DNA of 64,000 bases. Origin: Neotamlana laminarinivorans (GTDB lineage Bacteria; Bacteroidota; Bacteroidia; Flavobacteriales; Flavobacteriaceae). Below, one piece after another: positions 1 to 8,366 of the stretch; position 1 is the first letter of the stretch; every line of letters starts with the position of its first letter. Under the pieces are notes generated by a model. It saw nothing but the letters and a program-made list of their open reading frames with translations, was not told where the DNA came from and made no database searches. The translations under genes were made by a program, and so were the position numbers. The stretch covers positions 248,001-312,000 of the forward strand of contig NZ_JAJAPW010000004.1 of the NCBI RefSeq assembly GCF_020523925.1, in the 5' to 3' direction.

Positions 1-1
1 T

Positions 2-1141
2 ACGGGTTCTTGTGAAAGTGCCATTACTTTTCTTGATGGGGAAAAAGGTATTTTAAGATATCGTGGATATTCTATAGAAGAATTAGCTGAAAAAGCAGAT
101 TTTTTAGAGGTAGTTTATTTGTTAATTTTTGGAGAACTTCCAACAGCAAGCGAATTAGATAAATTTGAAAATGATATTAAAGCTAATTCACTTGTAGATG
201 ACGATGTAAGAAAGATTCTTGAAGCGTTTCCAAAAAATGCACATCCAATGGGTGTGTTATCTTCATTAACAAGTGCTTTAACCGCATTTAATCCAATATC
301 GGTTAATATAGAGTCGCAAGAAGACATGTATAACGCTATTGTAACAATTTTAGGGAAATTTCCATTATTAGTTGGTTGGACAATGCGTAAGAAAAAAGGT
401 TTACATTTAAACTATGGAAAGAAGTCTTTAGGTTACGTAGAAAACTTAATGTACTTAATGTTTAAACAACCAAATGAAGAGTTTGAAGTTAATCCTATTA
501 TAAAAGATGCTTTAGATAAGTTGTTAATTCTTCATGCCGATCACGAACAAAACTGTTCTACATCAACAGTAAGAATTGTTGGTTCTTCTCATGCCGGTTT
601 GTTTGCATCATTATCTGCTGGTATTTCAGCACTATGGGGTCCACTTCATGGAGGAGCAAACCAAGCCGTGTTAGAAATGCTTGAAGCTATAAAGGCCGAT
701 GGTGGAGATACTAAAAAATACATGGCAAAGGCTAAAGATAAAAATGATCCGTTCCGTTTAATGGGCTTTGGGCACAGAGTTTATAAAAATTTCGATCCAA
801 GAGCAAGAATTATTAAAAAGGCTGCCGATGAAGTTTTAGGAGATTTAGGAATTAGCGACCCAATTTTAGATATTGCAAGAGGTCTAGAAAAAGAAGCTTT
901 AGAAGATCAGTATTTTGTAGATAGAAAATTATACCCTAACGTAGATTTCTATTCAGGTATTATTTACCGTGCTATGGGTATTCCTGTTGAAATGTTTACT
1001 GTAATGTTTGCTCTTGGCCGTTTACCTGGTTGGATAGCCCAATGGAGAGAAATGCGTTTACGTAAAGAACCAATTGGTCGTCCAAGACAAGTTTATATTG
1101 GGGAAAACGAAAGAGCATTTAAAGCTATAAACGAAAGATAA
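2..1141 (+). CDS. gltA: Citrate synthase, 5' end cut by window
   Basis: Condenses oxaloacetate and acetyl-CoA into citrate, the entry step of the TCA cycle in the cytoplasm. The reading frame is open from base 2, so the N-terminus lies outside the window; about 379 residues are visible of a usual 425-430. Hallmarks seen: HADHEQNCSTS, the active-site GPLHGGANQ (catalytic His), FGHRVYKNFDPR (second His and Arg), DFYSGI (catalytic Asp) and the C-terminal GRPRQVYIG. This is the hexameric type II form usual in Bacteroidota. The gene ends in a clear hairpin terminator at 1171-1205. Identification is secure; only the start is unknown. Confidence 0.97.
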   Translation, partial: TGSCESAITFLDGEKGILRYRGYSIEELAEKADFLEVVYLLIFGELPTASELDKFENDIKANSLVDDDVRKILEAFPKNAHPMGVLSSLTSALTAFNPISVNIESQEDMYNAIVTILGKFPLLVGWTMRKKKGLHLNYGKKSLGYVENLMYLMFKQPNEEFEVNPIIKDALDKLLILHADHEQNCSTSTVRIVGSSHAGLFASLSAGISALWGPLHGGANQAVLEMLEAIKADGGDTKKYMAKAKDKNDPFRLMGFGHRVYKNFDPRARIIKKAADEVLGDLGISDPILDIARGLEKEALEDQYFVDRKLYPNVDFYSGIIYRAMGIPVEMFTVMFALGRLPGWIAQWREMRLRKEPIGRPRQVYIGENERAFKAINER

Positions 1142-1170
1142 AAATAGTTTTAAATAAAACTTTAAAATAT

Positions 1171-1205
1171 AAAGCTTCATAAGTTAGTTCTTGTGAAGCT
1201 TTTTT
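1171..1205 (+). terminator. Terminator after gltA
   Basis: Nine-base stem AAAGCTTCA/TGAAGCTTT (1171-1179 and 1194-1202) with a 14-base loop, followed by a T run. A GTG at 1193, in frame with the next gene, falls inside this hairpin and so is not a plausible start codon. Confidence 0.75.
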
Positions 1206-1216
1206 ATATTTACAGT

Positions 1217-2131
1217 ATGTTAAAACTAAATGTTAAAAACGAAACTTCAAGGCTTCGTGCAGTAATCTTAGGAACTGCAGTAAATAATGGATCGGTACCA
1301 AAACTTGAAGATTGTTACGACCCAAAGAGTAGGGAGCATGTGCTATCTGGAACTTATCCTAAGGAGGAAGATATGATTTTAGAAATGGAAGCTGTAGCAA
1401 AGGTTTTTAATAAATATAATGTACAAGTTTTTAGGCCAACAGTTATACTTAACTGTAACCAAATATTCTCTCGAGATATAGCTTTTGTTATTGAAAATAA
1501 AATAATTCGAGCAAATATTTTACCAGACAGGGAAGAAGAAGTAAAAGCGATACAACACGTTTGGAATCAAATAGAACCTGAGCATAGGATAATTTTACCA
1601 GAGGCTTGCCATATTGAAGGAGGAGACATAATGCCTTGGAACGATTATATATTTATTGGAACATATACCGGTGATGATTATCCAAATTTTATAACAGCTA
1701 GAACCAATAAAGAAGCTGTAAAAGCCATTCAAGAACTTTTTCCAAATAAAAAAGTAAAAGCTTTCGAGCTAAGAAAGTCTAATACCAATGCTAAAGAAAA
1801 CGCATTACATTTAGATTGTTGTTTTCAACCGTTAGGGAAAGGAAAAGCAATACTTCATAAAAACGGATTTTTAGTTGAAAAAGAATACAATTGGTTAGTT
1901 GATTTTTTTGGGAAAGAAAATATTTTTGAAATTACAAAGGAGGAAATGTATAACATGAACAGCAATGTGTTTTCAATTTCTGAAGAAGTAATTATTTCCG
2001 AGCAAAATTTCACTAGGTTAAACCAATGGCTAAGAAATGAAGGTTTTGTAGTTGAAGAAGTTCCGTATGCCGAAATAGCAAAACAAGAAGGTTTATTACG
2101 TTGTTCAACCTTACCCTTAATTCGCGATTAA
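1217..2131 (+). CDS. Dimethylarginine dimethylaminohydrolase-like amidinohydrolase
   Basis: A 304-residue guanidino-group-modifying enzyme (arginine deiminase / DDAH / amidinotransferase fold), probably cytoplasmic. Family hallmarks seen: the acidic substrate motif HIEGGDIMPW near residue 130, the catalytic His in ALHLDCCFQP near residue 200, and the catalytic Cys in LLRCSTLP close to the C-terminus, so it should be active. The exact substrate (methylarginine, arginine, agmatine or another guanidine) cannot be read from sequence. The ATG at 1217 was chosen because the upstream in-frame GTG at 1193 sits inside the gltA terminator. It stands alone between gltA and a convergent gene. Confidence 0.85.
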   Translation: MLKLNVKNETSRLRAVILGTAVNNGSVPKLEDCYDPKSREHVLSGTYPKEEDMILEMEAVAKVFNKYNVQVFRPTVILNCNQIFSRDIAFVIENKIIRANILPDREEEVKAIQHVWNQIEPEHRIILPEACHIEGGDIMPWNDYIFIGTYTGDDYPNFITARTNKEAVKAIQELFPNKKVKAFELRKSNTNAKENALHLDCCFQPLGKGKAILHKNGFLVEKEYNWLVDFFGKENIFEITKEEMYNMNSNVFSISEEVIISEQNFTRLNQWLRNEGFVVEEVPYAEIAKQEGLLRCSTLPLIRD

Positions 2132-2150
2132 ATATATTGTTTATAGAATA

Positions 2151-2188
2151 AAAAGGCCTTTACAATTAGTAAAAGCCTTTTGTTTAAA
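2151..2188. terminator. Bidirectional terminator
   Basis: Thirteen-base stem 2151-2163 / 2169-2181 with one mismatch and loop AATTA, lying between convergent genes. A/T runs on both sides let it serve both strands. Confidence 0.75.
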
Positions 2189-2201
2189 GTAAAAAGTGTT
2201 T

Positions 2202-3461
2202 TTAATCAACACCTAAATAAGTAAGTGATTCATCTGTTACAGGAATGGCGTAAACTCGCCAAAGAGTGTCGTATCCAGCATACTTCCATAAAACTTCACC
2301 ATTATTCGATACTTCCCAAACAGTACCATCTCTTCCCTCAGCAATAAGTGTGTTACCATTAGGTGTTCTAACAGCACCGCCTAAACCAGCACTATATAAT
2401 TCAGAATCTGTAAATGACCAAACTAATTCTGGTTCGTTGTTAGTCCCACTAACAAGTTGGTAAGGCGGGTTTAATTCATATTCGAAAACCGCAGACTGAT
2501 TATCATAAATATTGTTTGAGAAAACTAGCATATTACCCGTATCTAGTAAATTAGGATAATGTACATCGTTTAATGTTACATCTCCAATATTGTCGTAAGT
2601 TAATGGGTTGCCAAAACGATAAATTAAGTCGCCTCCTAAGTTATAATTTCCGCCAGAGCTTGTAGCGGCTTCGGCAGTAGTAGTACTATGGTCTATTACC
2701 CAAACCTCGCTATAGTTATTAATAGTAACATAAATAATGTCGTTATCTTCATCAACAGTAATTCCGTTGGCATGCATAATATCGCCATTATCTTGCGAGC
2801 TGTTATAATTAATATCAATTTTATTAGGGTTTTCTTCAACAGAACCATAATTAAGTTTGGTGCTGTCGTAGTCTTGAATTAAATGATCTGTGGCGTGCCA
2901 TTCCCAAACAATTTCTTGGGTTAACGGATTCATTTCTACAATAGCTTCTGGGTAAATGTCTTGACTTCCAGAAAAACCTTGTTCGGCAGCATCACTAGCT
3001 GTAAGCTCTTCCCAAACGGGAAAAATAATATTTCCGTTAGATAGGTATTCTACATCGTGATGTGCGGTTTGAGTAGTTGTACTATACGATACTTCCCAAT
3101 CTGTGGTTTGGTCGGCATTAATTTTTTGAAATTTTCCGCCATAACCACCAAAGGTAATTGCAGCATCATTGGCTTTTAAACAAACAATCATACTACCATC
3201 GCTTAATAAACTAGCATCATTGCCTATGGCATCGTCAAAGTCCCAACTAAAAAGTATATCACCATCATGATCAATAATATCTGCACCTTGCCCTGTTTGA
3301 TCAACTACTAAAATATATGTAGAAGTATCATAATCCGAATCATCATTATTTGTTTGTTCGGTGTCGTTATCATCATTGTTACAAGACGTAAATAATGCAA
3401 TAAGGACGATTACTAACAGCTGTTTTGTAACAGCTAAATTTAATTTTAACATATTTTTCAT
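2202..3461 (-). CDS. Arylsulfotransferase (ASST)-like lipoprotein
   Basis: A 419-residue exported lipoprotein: basic N-terminus, hydrophobic stretch and lipobox LFTSC near residue 27, followed by an acidic Asn/Asp-rich linker. The rest looks like the beta-propeller of arylsulfate sulfotransferases: DxxGxxLFSWDF-type repeats, HHDVEYLSNGNI, a WEWHATDHL block, DIMHANGI and EVWVIDHST. The family transfers sulfuryl groups between phenols in the periplasm. Some His positions fit the family, but catalytic competence was not established. A non-enzymatic propeller that binds a ligand is an alternative. Transcribed in the same direction as, and 141 bases downstream of, the metallo-hydrolase at 3603-4475. 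Confidence 0.75.
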   Translation of the reverse strand: MKNMLKLNLAVTKQLLVIVLIALFTSCNNDDNDTEQTNNDDSDYDTSTYILVVDQTGQGADIIDHDGDILFSWDFDDAIGNDASLLSDGSMIVCLKANDAAITFGGYGGKFQKINADQTTDWEVSYSTTTQTAHHDVEYLSNGNIIFPVWEELTASDAAEQGFSGSQDIYPEAIVEMNPLTQEIVWEWHATDHLIQDYDSTKLNYGSVEENPNKIDINYNSSQDNGDIMHANGITVDEDNDIIYVTINNYSEVWVIDHSTTTAEAATSSGGNYNLGGDLIYRFGNPLTYDNIGDVTLNDVHYPNLLDTGNMLVFSNNIYDNQSAVFEYELNPPYQLVSGTNNEPELVWSFTDSELYSAGLGGAVRTPNGNTLIAEGRDGTVWEVSNNGEVLWKYAGYDTLWRVYAIPVTDESLTYLGVD

Positions 3462-3602
3462 AATAAAGTTTTATTTAAATCTTTAGATGAGATTTTTTAT
3501 AAAAACACGCACTTTATGATGAAAAATAAAATTAGGTTTAGAGTGTTATCAGGTTTTATACATTTATAAAACTGTAAAAGGTAATTTAAACCAGTAGATT
3601 AC

Positions 3603-4475
3603 TTAATCTTTTTTTAGACTAGTATAAAAAATACGCCTTATTTTTTCTGAGGAAATAAAACAGCAGCCATAATTTAAATCGTCATAGATTTTTGTTAGCG
3701 ATGTATTTTTAGCTACTTCATTTTCTGTTTTCCCTTTTTCAATTTCAGCTAAAACATTAGTTTTTAAAGTTTCAAGCATATTTAAAAAGGTTTTGTAATC
3801 GTTTGTTGTAGCGACACTACCATGGCCAGGAATTATTTTAGTGTTTTCATCAATTAACATAAGGCTTTTTTTAACGGCATTAATATAACCATTAACACTA
3901 CCTCCAGATTTTAAATCTATATATGGGTAACGACCATTAAAAAAAGTATCGCCGGTGTGTAATACATTGCTTTCGGTAAAATAAATTACAGCATCGCCAT
4001 CTGTGTGAGCGTTGTCTACATGTATCATCATGACTTCTTCATTGTTAATATACACATTCAACTCACTATTAAAAGTTATTACTGGAAGTGCTTTTTTAGA
4101 TTGTTTTGTGTTAGCTTTTATTCGATTGTAAACGTTGTTATGTGCAATTATAGGTGTGTTTAGCGTTGCGATATTTTCATTTCCTCCTGTATGATCTCCA
4201 TGATGGTGTGTATTAGCTAAAAACTTTATAGGTTTATCACTTAAGGTTTTTATGGCCTCTAAAATTTTAGGTGTTAAACCCGCAAATTGGCTGTCTATCA
4301 TTAAAATACCGTCGGCGCCAATTGATAAACCAATATTTCCACCTTGTCCCTCTAGCATATAAATGTTTTCAGTTAGCGGTGTTGTGGTAATAATAATGTC
4401 TTTTTTGTTTTGAGCTGAGGCAGATATTATAGTGCAGCAAAAAAATAAAAAATAATAGAAGTCAAGGTTTTTCAT
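3603..4475 (-). CDS. Secreted metallo-beta-lactamase-fold hydrolase
   Basis: A 290-residue metallo-hydrolase with an N-terminal signal peptide (hydrophobic FYYFLFFCCTII, cleavage near SASAQ), so likely periplasmic. Zinc ligands are in place: HHHGDHTGG near residue 93 (HxHxDH motif), His in DNAHTDGDAVI, Asp in LHTGDTFFNG and His in IIPGHGSV. The spacing resembles the B1/B2-like secreted hydrolases common in Bacteroidota. Substrate is unknown; beta-lactam, lactone or cyclic-ester hydrolysis are all possible and it should not be called a resistance gene on this evidence. Divergent from the heme O synthase gene, with about 120 bases between them. Confidence 0.85.
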   Translation of the reverse strand: MKNLDFYYFLFFCCTIISASAQNKKDIIITTTPLTENIYMLEGQGGNIGLSIGADGILMIDSQFAGLTPKILEAIKTLSDKPIKFLANTHHHGDHTGGNENIATLNTPIIAHNNVYNRIKANTKQSKKALPVITFNSELNVYINNEEVMMIHVDNAHTDGDAVIYFTESNVLHTGDTFFNGRYPYIDLKSGGSVNGYINAVKKSLMLIDENTKIIPGHGSVATTNDYKTFLNMLETLKTNVLAEIEKGKTENEVAKNTSLTKIYDDLNYGCCFISSEKIRRIFYTSLKKD

Positions 4476-4528
4476 ATCAGTAATAGCTTTTTATGTAAAA
4501 TTACAATTTTTAATAAATATTAAAAACA

Positions 4529-4559
4529 TTGCCCAAAAGGCTTTTATAAAGTATCTTTG
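4529..4559 (+). promoter_or_regulatory. Promoter of the heme/oxidase cluster
   Basis: TTG at 4529-4531, a 20-base spacer, then TATCTTTG at 4552-4559, matching the Bacteroidota primary-sigma consensus (TTTG-N19-TAnnTTTG) with one base of extra spacing. A TTG start at 4557 would lie inside this element and can be discounted. Confidence 0.55.
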
Positions 4560-4595
4560 CACTCGCAAAACAAAACGGGCATAGCCTTAAAGCAA

Positions 4596-5489
4596 TTGAG
4601 CAAAACCAATACTTCAATAACAGCACCTTCTGTAATTTCAGATTTTAAAGAAATCACTAAAATGCGATTAGCACTAAGTGTGGTATTTTCGTCGCTGGCC
4701 GGATATTTATTAGGTGTTGAAGTGGTTGAAGTAAAAACCTTAATTCTTTTAGCTTTAGGTGGTTATTTTATGGTAGGGGCTTCAAATGCTTTTAATCAAA
4801 TAATTGAAAAAGATTTAGATGCTTTAATGAGCCGTACAAAAAATCGTCCTATTCCATCAGGTCGTATGTCGGTTACTACAGCATTTATAATAGCTTGTAC
4901 TTTCACGATTTTAGGTATCGTTATTTTATACACCATTAACAAGCAAACAGCTATGTTTGGTGCTATTTCAACATTTTTATATACATCTGTTTACACGCCT
5001 TTAAAAACAAAAACACCACTTGCCGTTTTTGTGGGAGCTATACCAGGAGCCATACCTTTTATGTTAGGTTGGGTTGCTGCTACAGATGATTTTGGAATAG
5101 AACCAGGAACACTTTTTGCGTTACAGTTTTTTTGGCAATTCCCGCATTTTTGGGCTATTGGATGGTTTTTATTTGATGATTATAAAAAAGGCGGATTTTT
5201 TATGCTGCCAACAGGAAAACAAGATAAAGGTACAGCGGTACAAACTATTATGTACACTATCTGGACTATTATGGTATCAATAATTCCTGTTTTTGGCTTT
5301 ACAGGTAGGCTACAACTTTCTGTAATTGCGACTATAGTAGTGTTTTTATTAGGTTTATGGATGTTGTATTACGCTATAAGATTGTTTAGATTAATGACAG
5401 AGAAAGCTGCTAAACAGCTTATGTTAGTAAGTGTATCTTACATATCGTTGGTACAAATTGTATATGTAGTCGATAAATTTTTACATTAA
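4596..5489 (+). CDS. ctaB: Protoheme IX farnesyltransferase (heme O synthase)
   Basis: UbiA-superfamily prenyltransferase that adds farnesyl to heme b, giving heme O, the precursor of heme A for heme-copper oxidases. A multi-pass inner membrane protein with the family motifs NAFNQIIEKDLDALMSRT (Asp-rich, Mg-prenyl diphosphate site) and YTPLKTKTP, and the FFWQFPHFWAI segment. There is no good ATG before residue 36 of the longest frame, and that ATG (4662) would remove the conserved SDFKEITK lead-in. The TTG at 4596 is the most likely start; the upstream TTG at 4557 is part of the promoter. It heads the oxidase cluster, 3 bases before the next gene. Function secure, start tentative. Confidence 0.93.
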   Translation: MSKTNTSITAPSVISDFKEITKMRLALSVVFSSLAGYLLGVEVVEVKTLILLALGGYFMVGASNAFNQIIEKDLDALMSRTKNRPIPSGRMSVTTAFIIACTFTILGIVILYTINKQTAMFGAISTFLYTSVYTPLKTKTPLAVFVGAIPGAIPFMLGWVAATDDFGIEPGTLFALQFFWQFPHFWAIGWFLFDDYKKGGFFMLPTGKQDKGTAVQTIMYTIWTIMVSIIPVFGFTGRLQLSVIATIVVFLLGLWMLYYAIRLFRLMTEKAAKQLMLVSVSYISLVQIVYVVDKFLH

Positions 5490-5492
5490 ATT

Positions 5493-6074
5493 ATGGATTT
5501 AACTCAAGGAACTCCTCAAGAAAAAAATATTAGAGCAAAAAAAATGATGCTTTGGTTTGGCATTATTTCACTTATTATGTCTTTTGCTGGCTGGACAAGT
5601 GCATTTGTAGTAAGTAGTTCACGTCCCGATTGGTTGAAAGATTTCCAGTTACCAAATGCATTTATAATTAGCACAGTAGTTATAATAATAAGTAGTGTAA
5701 CTTTTTTTATGGCAAAAAATGCTTTGAAAAAAAATAATAAAAGTCTAACAACAATATGGTTAGTAATAACTTTAGTGCTAGGTGTTGTTTTTATTTTTAA
5801 TCAATTTCAAGGTTTTCAAGAAATAATTAATCTAGGTTATAACTTTACAGGACCAACGAGTAATGTAACTATGTCTTATATTTATTTAATTGCTGTAGTT
5901 CATATTTTACATGTTGTTGTAGGTTTAATTTGTTTGTTAGTAGTTATTTTTAATCATTTAAGAAATAAATATTCTGTATCGAACAGGCTAGGTTTTGATT
6001 TAGCAGCCACCTTTTGGCATTTTATAGATATTCTTTGGGTGTATTTATTTTTGTTTCTTTATTTTGTGGGATAA
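5493..6074 (+). CDS. Cytochrome c oxidase subunit III, short form
   Basis: A 193-residue heme-copper oxidase subunit III with five predicted membrane segments. Family signature regions: the WFGIISLIMSFAGW first helix, HILHVVVGLICL, and the terminal AATFWHFIDILWVYLFLFLYFV helix pair. Subunit III binds lipid and stabilises the catalytic subunit I; no metal site is expected. It follows ctaB by 3 bases, which suggests co-transcription. A second, longer subunit III gene is next. Subunits I and II are not in the window. Confidence 0.88.
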   Translation: MDLTQGTPQEKNIRAKKMMLWFGIISLIMSFAGWTSAFVVSSSRPDWLKDFQLPNAFIISTVVIIISSVTFFMAKNALKKNNKSLTTIWLVITLVLGVVFIFNQFQGFQEIINLGYNFTGPTSNVTMSYIYLIAVVHILHVVVGLICLLVVIFNHLRNKYSVSNRLGFDLAATFWHFIDILWVYLFLFLYFVG

Positions 6075-6150
6075 CAAAAAATGTAAATCAACTTTTATTT
6101 AAAGTGGGTATAATTTGTAGTTTGATGTTTTATTACATAAATAAAATACC

Positions 6151-6158
6151 TATTTTTG
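6151..6158 (+). promoter_or_regulatory. Candidate -7 element before the long subunit III gene
   Basis: TATTTTTG at 6151-6158 matches TAnnTTTG about 30 bases before the ATG at 6189. The upstream region shows a TTTG (6121-6124), but 26 bases away, which is too far, so this is a partial match only. Confidence 0.35.
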
Positions 6159-6188
6159 TGCAACTTTTATAAACAATAACCAAAATTT

Positions 6189-7157
6189 ATGAGTACAGCA
6201 GTAGCAGAAGGCAAAACATGGAGCGGAGGAAACGAGCCATTAAAAGCTAGTTACGGAAAGATGATGATGTGGTTTTTCATCCTTTCAGATGCCTTAACTT
6301 TTTCTGGGTTTTTAGCAGCCTACGGATTTTCAAGATTTAAATTTATTGATGCATGGCCAATTGCCGATGAAGTGTTTACACACGTACCATTTTTACATGG
6401 GCAAGAACTACCAATGATTTATGTAGCCTTTATGACATTTGTATTAATCATGTCTTCGGTTACTATGGTATTAGCTGTAGATGCAGGTCATCATTTAAAT
6501 AAAGCAAAAGTTACTATTTATATGTTTTTAACTATAATTGGTGGTATTATATTCGTTGGTTCTCAAGCATGGGAATGGGCTACATTCATTCAAGGAGATT
6601 ATGGTGCGGTACAAACAAAAGGTGGTAACATTTTACAGTTTGTAGATACCGAAGGTCATCGAGTAGCATTAAGTGATTTTGTTGTTGCTAGCCATACAGA
6701 CAGAACACAGCACGAAAGTAAAAACGGTTTATGGTTTGTTAACGAAGGTACGTTACCAACTTATAGTGTTCAAGATGTTATTCATGGTTTAGAGTCTCAT
6801 GAAAATGTTTTAGTGCGAACTCAAACATTAACAGAAGAAGGGGAAAAAACAGTATTATCTAGAACAGAGTCTTTAGAAGCTATAAAAACAAACGGTAAAG
6901 CAGTTGTAGAAGGTGCTAATCTTCACGTAAACGAATACGGTTCGCCATTATTTGCAGATTTCTTTTTCTTTATAACAGGATTTCACGGGTTTCACGTATT
7001 TTCGGGTATTGTACTTAATATTATCATTTTCTTTAACGTAGTAATAGGTACTTACGAAAAACGTAAGAGCTACGAAATGGTAGAAAAAGTTGGTTTATAC
7101 TGGCACTTTGTAGATTTAGTTTGGGTATTCGTATTCACATTCTTCTACTTAGTATAA
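6189..7157 (+). CDS. Cytochrome c oxidase subunit III, long form
   Basis: A 322-residue heme-copper oxidase subunit III. The helices flank the family motifs QAWEWATFI and FFFFITGFHGFHVFSG, and the C-terminus VGLYWHFVDLVWVFVFTFFYLV matches the last helix. Between the QAWEW helix and the FHGFHV helix lies an extra soluble stretch of about 110 residues (roughly 140-255), rich in Glu/Thr/His, which makes the protein far longer than the usual ~200-260. The insert must face one side of the inner membrane. Seventeen bases separate this gene from the subunit IV gene. Confidence 0.9.
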   Translation: MSTAVAEGKTWSGGNEPLKASYGKMMMWFFILSDALTFSGFLAAYGFSRFKFIDAWPIADEVFTHVPFLHGQELPMIYVAFMTFVLIMSSVTMVLAVDAGHHLNKAKVTIYMFLTIIGGIIFVGSQAWEWATFIQGDYGAVQTKGGNILQFVDTEGHRVALSDFVVASHTDRTQHESKNGLWFVNEGTLPTYSVQDVIHGLESHENVLVRTQTLTEEGEKTVLSRTESLEAIKTNGKAVVEGANLHVNEYGSPLFADFFFFITGFHGFHVFSGIVLNIIIFFNVVIGTYEKRKSYEMVEKVGLYWHFVDLVWVFVFTFFYLV

Positions 7158-7174
7158 CAAAAAAATAAATTAAA

Positions 7175-7555
7175 ATGGCACACGAACATAAATTAGAAAT
7201 TTTTAGAGGACTTTGGAAATTTAAGTCTAACAAACAAAAAATCTGGGGTGTTTTAGCATTTCTTTCGTTTGTAACTGCAATAGAAGTTGTTTTAGGTATA
7301 TACAAACCAGAAGGATTAATGGCTAAGTTTTTAGGAATGAAATTACTTAACTGGATTTTCATAATATTAACTATTGTAAAAGCGTATTATATCGCTTGGG
7401 ATTTTATGCACATGCGCGACGAAACTAAAGGATTGAGACGTGCGGTAGTATGGACAGGCGTTTTCTTAATAATATATTTATCATTTATATTATTGCAAGA
7501 AGGAGGATATGTATTTAATGTTTACGATAACGGTTACATAAAACGCGATTTTTAA
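7175..7555 (+). CDS. Cytochrome c oxidase subunit IV family protein
   Basis: A 126-residue small membrane protein with three predicted transmembrane helices (about residues 21-42, 55-76 and 86-108), matching the bacterial subunit IV (caa3/COX4-like) family. Accessory oxidase subunit of the inner membrane, with no redox centre. It ends this transcription unit: a strong hairpin terminator follows at 7583-7609. Confidence 0.85.
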   Translation: MAHEHKLEIFRGLWKFKSNKQKIWGVLAFLSFVTAIEVVLGIYKPEGLMAKFLGMKLLNWIFIILTIVKAYYIAWDFMHMRDETKGLRRAVVWTGVFLIIYLSFILLQEGGYVFNVYDNGYIKRDF

Positions 7556-7582
7556 ATATAAAATCAGTTAAATAATAATATT

Positions 7583-7609
7583 AAGGCGGTTTTTAAACCG
7601 CCTTTTTTT
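7583..7609 (+). terminator. Terminator after subunit IV gene
   Basis: Perfect ten-base stem AAGGCGGTTT/AAACCGCCTT (7583-7592 and 7595-7604) with a run of seven T. The T run merges into the -7 element of the next gene. Confidence 0.8.
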
Positions 7610-7616
7610 ATTTTTG
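7609..7616 (+). promoter_or_regulatory. Candidate -7 element TATTTTTG
   Basis: TATTTTTG fits TAnnTTTG and is followed by an ATG at 7641. It overlaps the T run of the preceding terminator, so one unit ends and the next begins within about 10 bases. No clear -33 TTTG is present, since that position lies in the terminator stem. Confidence 0.4.
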
Positions 7617-7640
7617 CAAAACAAATTTTACAGTGTTTTT

Positions 7641-8366
7641 ATGAGTAAAAGTAAAGCCAGTAGGTATTTTGTTTTGGTAGTATTATTCTTTTTACCAGTG
7701 GCATTTCTGTTGCTGTTATATCCTGCAACACATAATTATACACCTCTAGAAATAATAAATGAGAATGTTACTGATTTAAATGGGTTTACATCTCTTACCA
7801 AAGAAGACGTTCAATTAAAAGATCATATTACAGTTTTAGGTTTTTTAGGCGAAAACCCAATAGATCATACCATTGCAGCTTCCAATTTAAAAGAATTAGT
7901 TTACGATAAATTTAAAGGCTTTAAAAAGTTTCAAATAGTAATGCTTTTACCAACAGGAACCGAAGCTTCGGTTGAAACTGTAAAAAAAGAGATAAGTTCT
8001 TATGAAGCTTTAGACTATTGGCATTTTGTTTTTGCATCACCAAATAAAATAAAACAAATACATAATAGTTTAAAAACAGATACACCGCTATCGGCAGATT
8101 TATACTCGCAGAAGGTTTTTGTTGTAGATAAAGATTTAACACAACGTGGGAGACTTGATGATAGAGAAGACAATGAAAAAGAAAAAAATAAACCTGTTTA
8201 TGGTTTAAACGGTTACGATTGTATTGAAGTAGCCGAAATAAAAAATAAAATGAGTGACGATTTGCGTGTATTGTTTACAGAATATCGCCAAAAGCGAAAG
8301 GGTGAATTTGAAAACACAGATACAAGGCGCGCTAACGATTTAAAAAATAGCAATGAAGAAAACTAA
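7641..8366 (+). CDS. Membrane-anchored SCO-like protein lacking the Cys pair
   Basis: A 241-residue protein with one N-terminal membrane anchor (about residues 9-28), then a soluble domain that probably faces the periplasm. The pattern after the anchor (a HITVLGFLGENP strand, a helix, a QIVMLLP strand, then VFVVDKDLTQRGRLDD) resembles the thioredoxin-like fold of the SCO protein encoded next, but the CxxxC copper motif is absent. It overlaps that SCO gene by 14 bases, which implies coupled expression. A role as a partner in CuA/CuB delivery is inference from location. The ATG at 7641 is used because the upstream TTG at 7614 belongs to the promoter. The family has no name that I recognise. Confidence 0.7.
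   Translation: MSKSKASRYFVLVVLFFLPVAFLLLLYPATHNYTPLEIINENVTDLNGFTSLTKEDVQLKDHITVLGFLGENPIDHTIAASNLKELVYDKFKGFKKFQIVMLLPTGTEASVETVKKEISSYEALDYWHFVFASPNKIKQIHNSLKTDTPLSADLYSQKVFVVDKDLTQRGRLDDREDNEKEKNKPVYGLNGYDCIEVAEIKNKMSDDLRVLFTEYRQKRKGEFENTDTRRANDLKNSNEEN

Noticed and set aside
3603-4475. Calling the metallo-hydrolase a carbapenemase
   Set aside because: The zinc motif is shared by many secreted hydrolases, and no feature specific to beta-lactamases could be confirmed.
7614-7640. TTG start giving nine extra residues to the SCO-like gene
   Set aside because: The TTG is the end of the TATTTTTG promoter element; the ATG at 7641 is a natural start followed by a membrane anchor.
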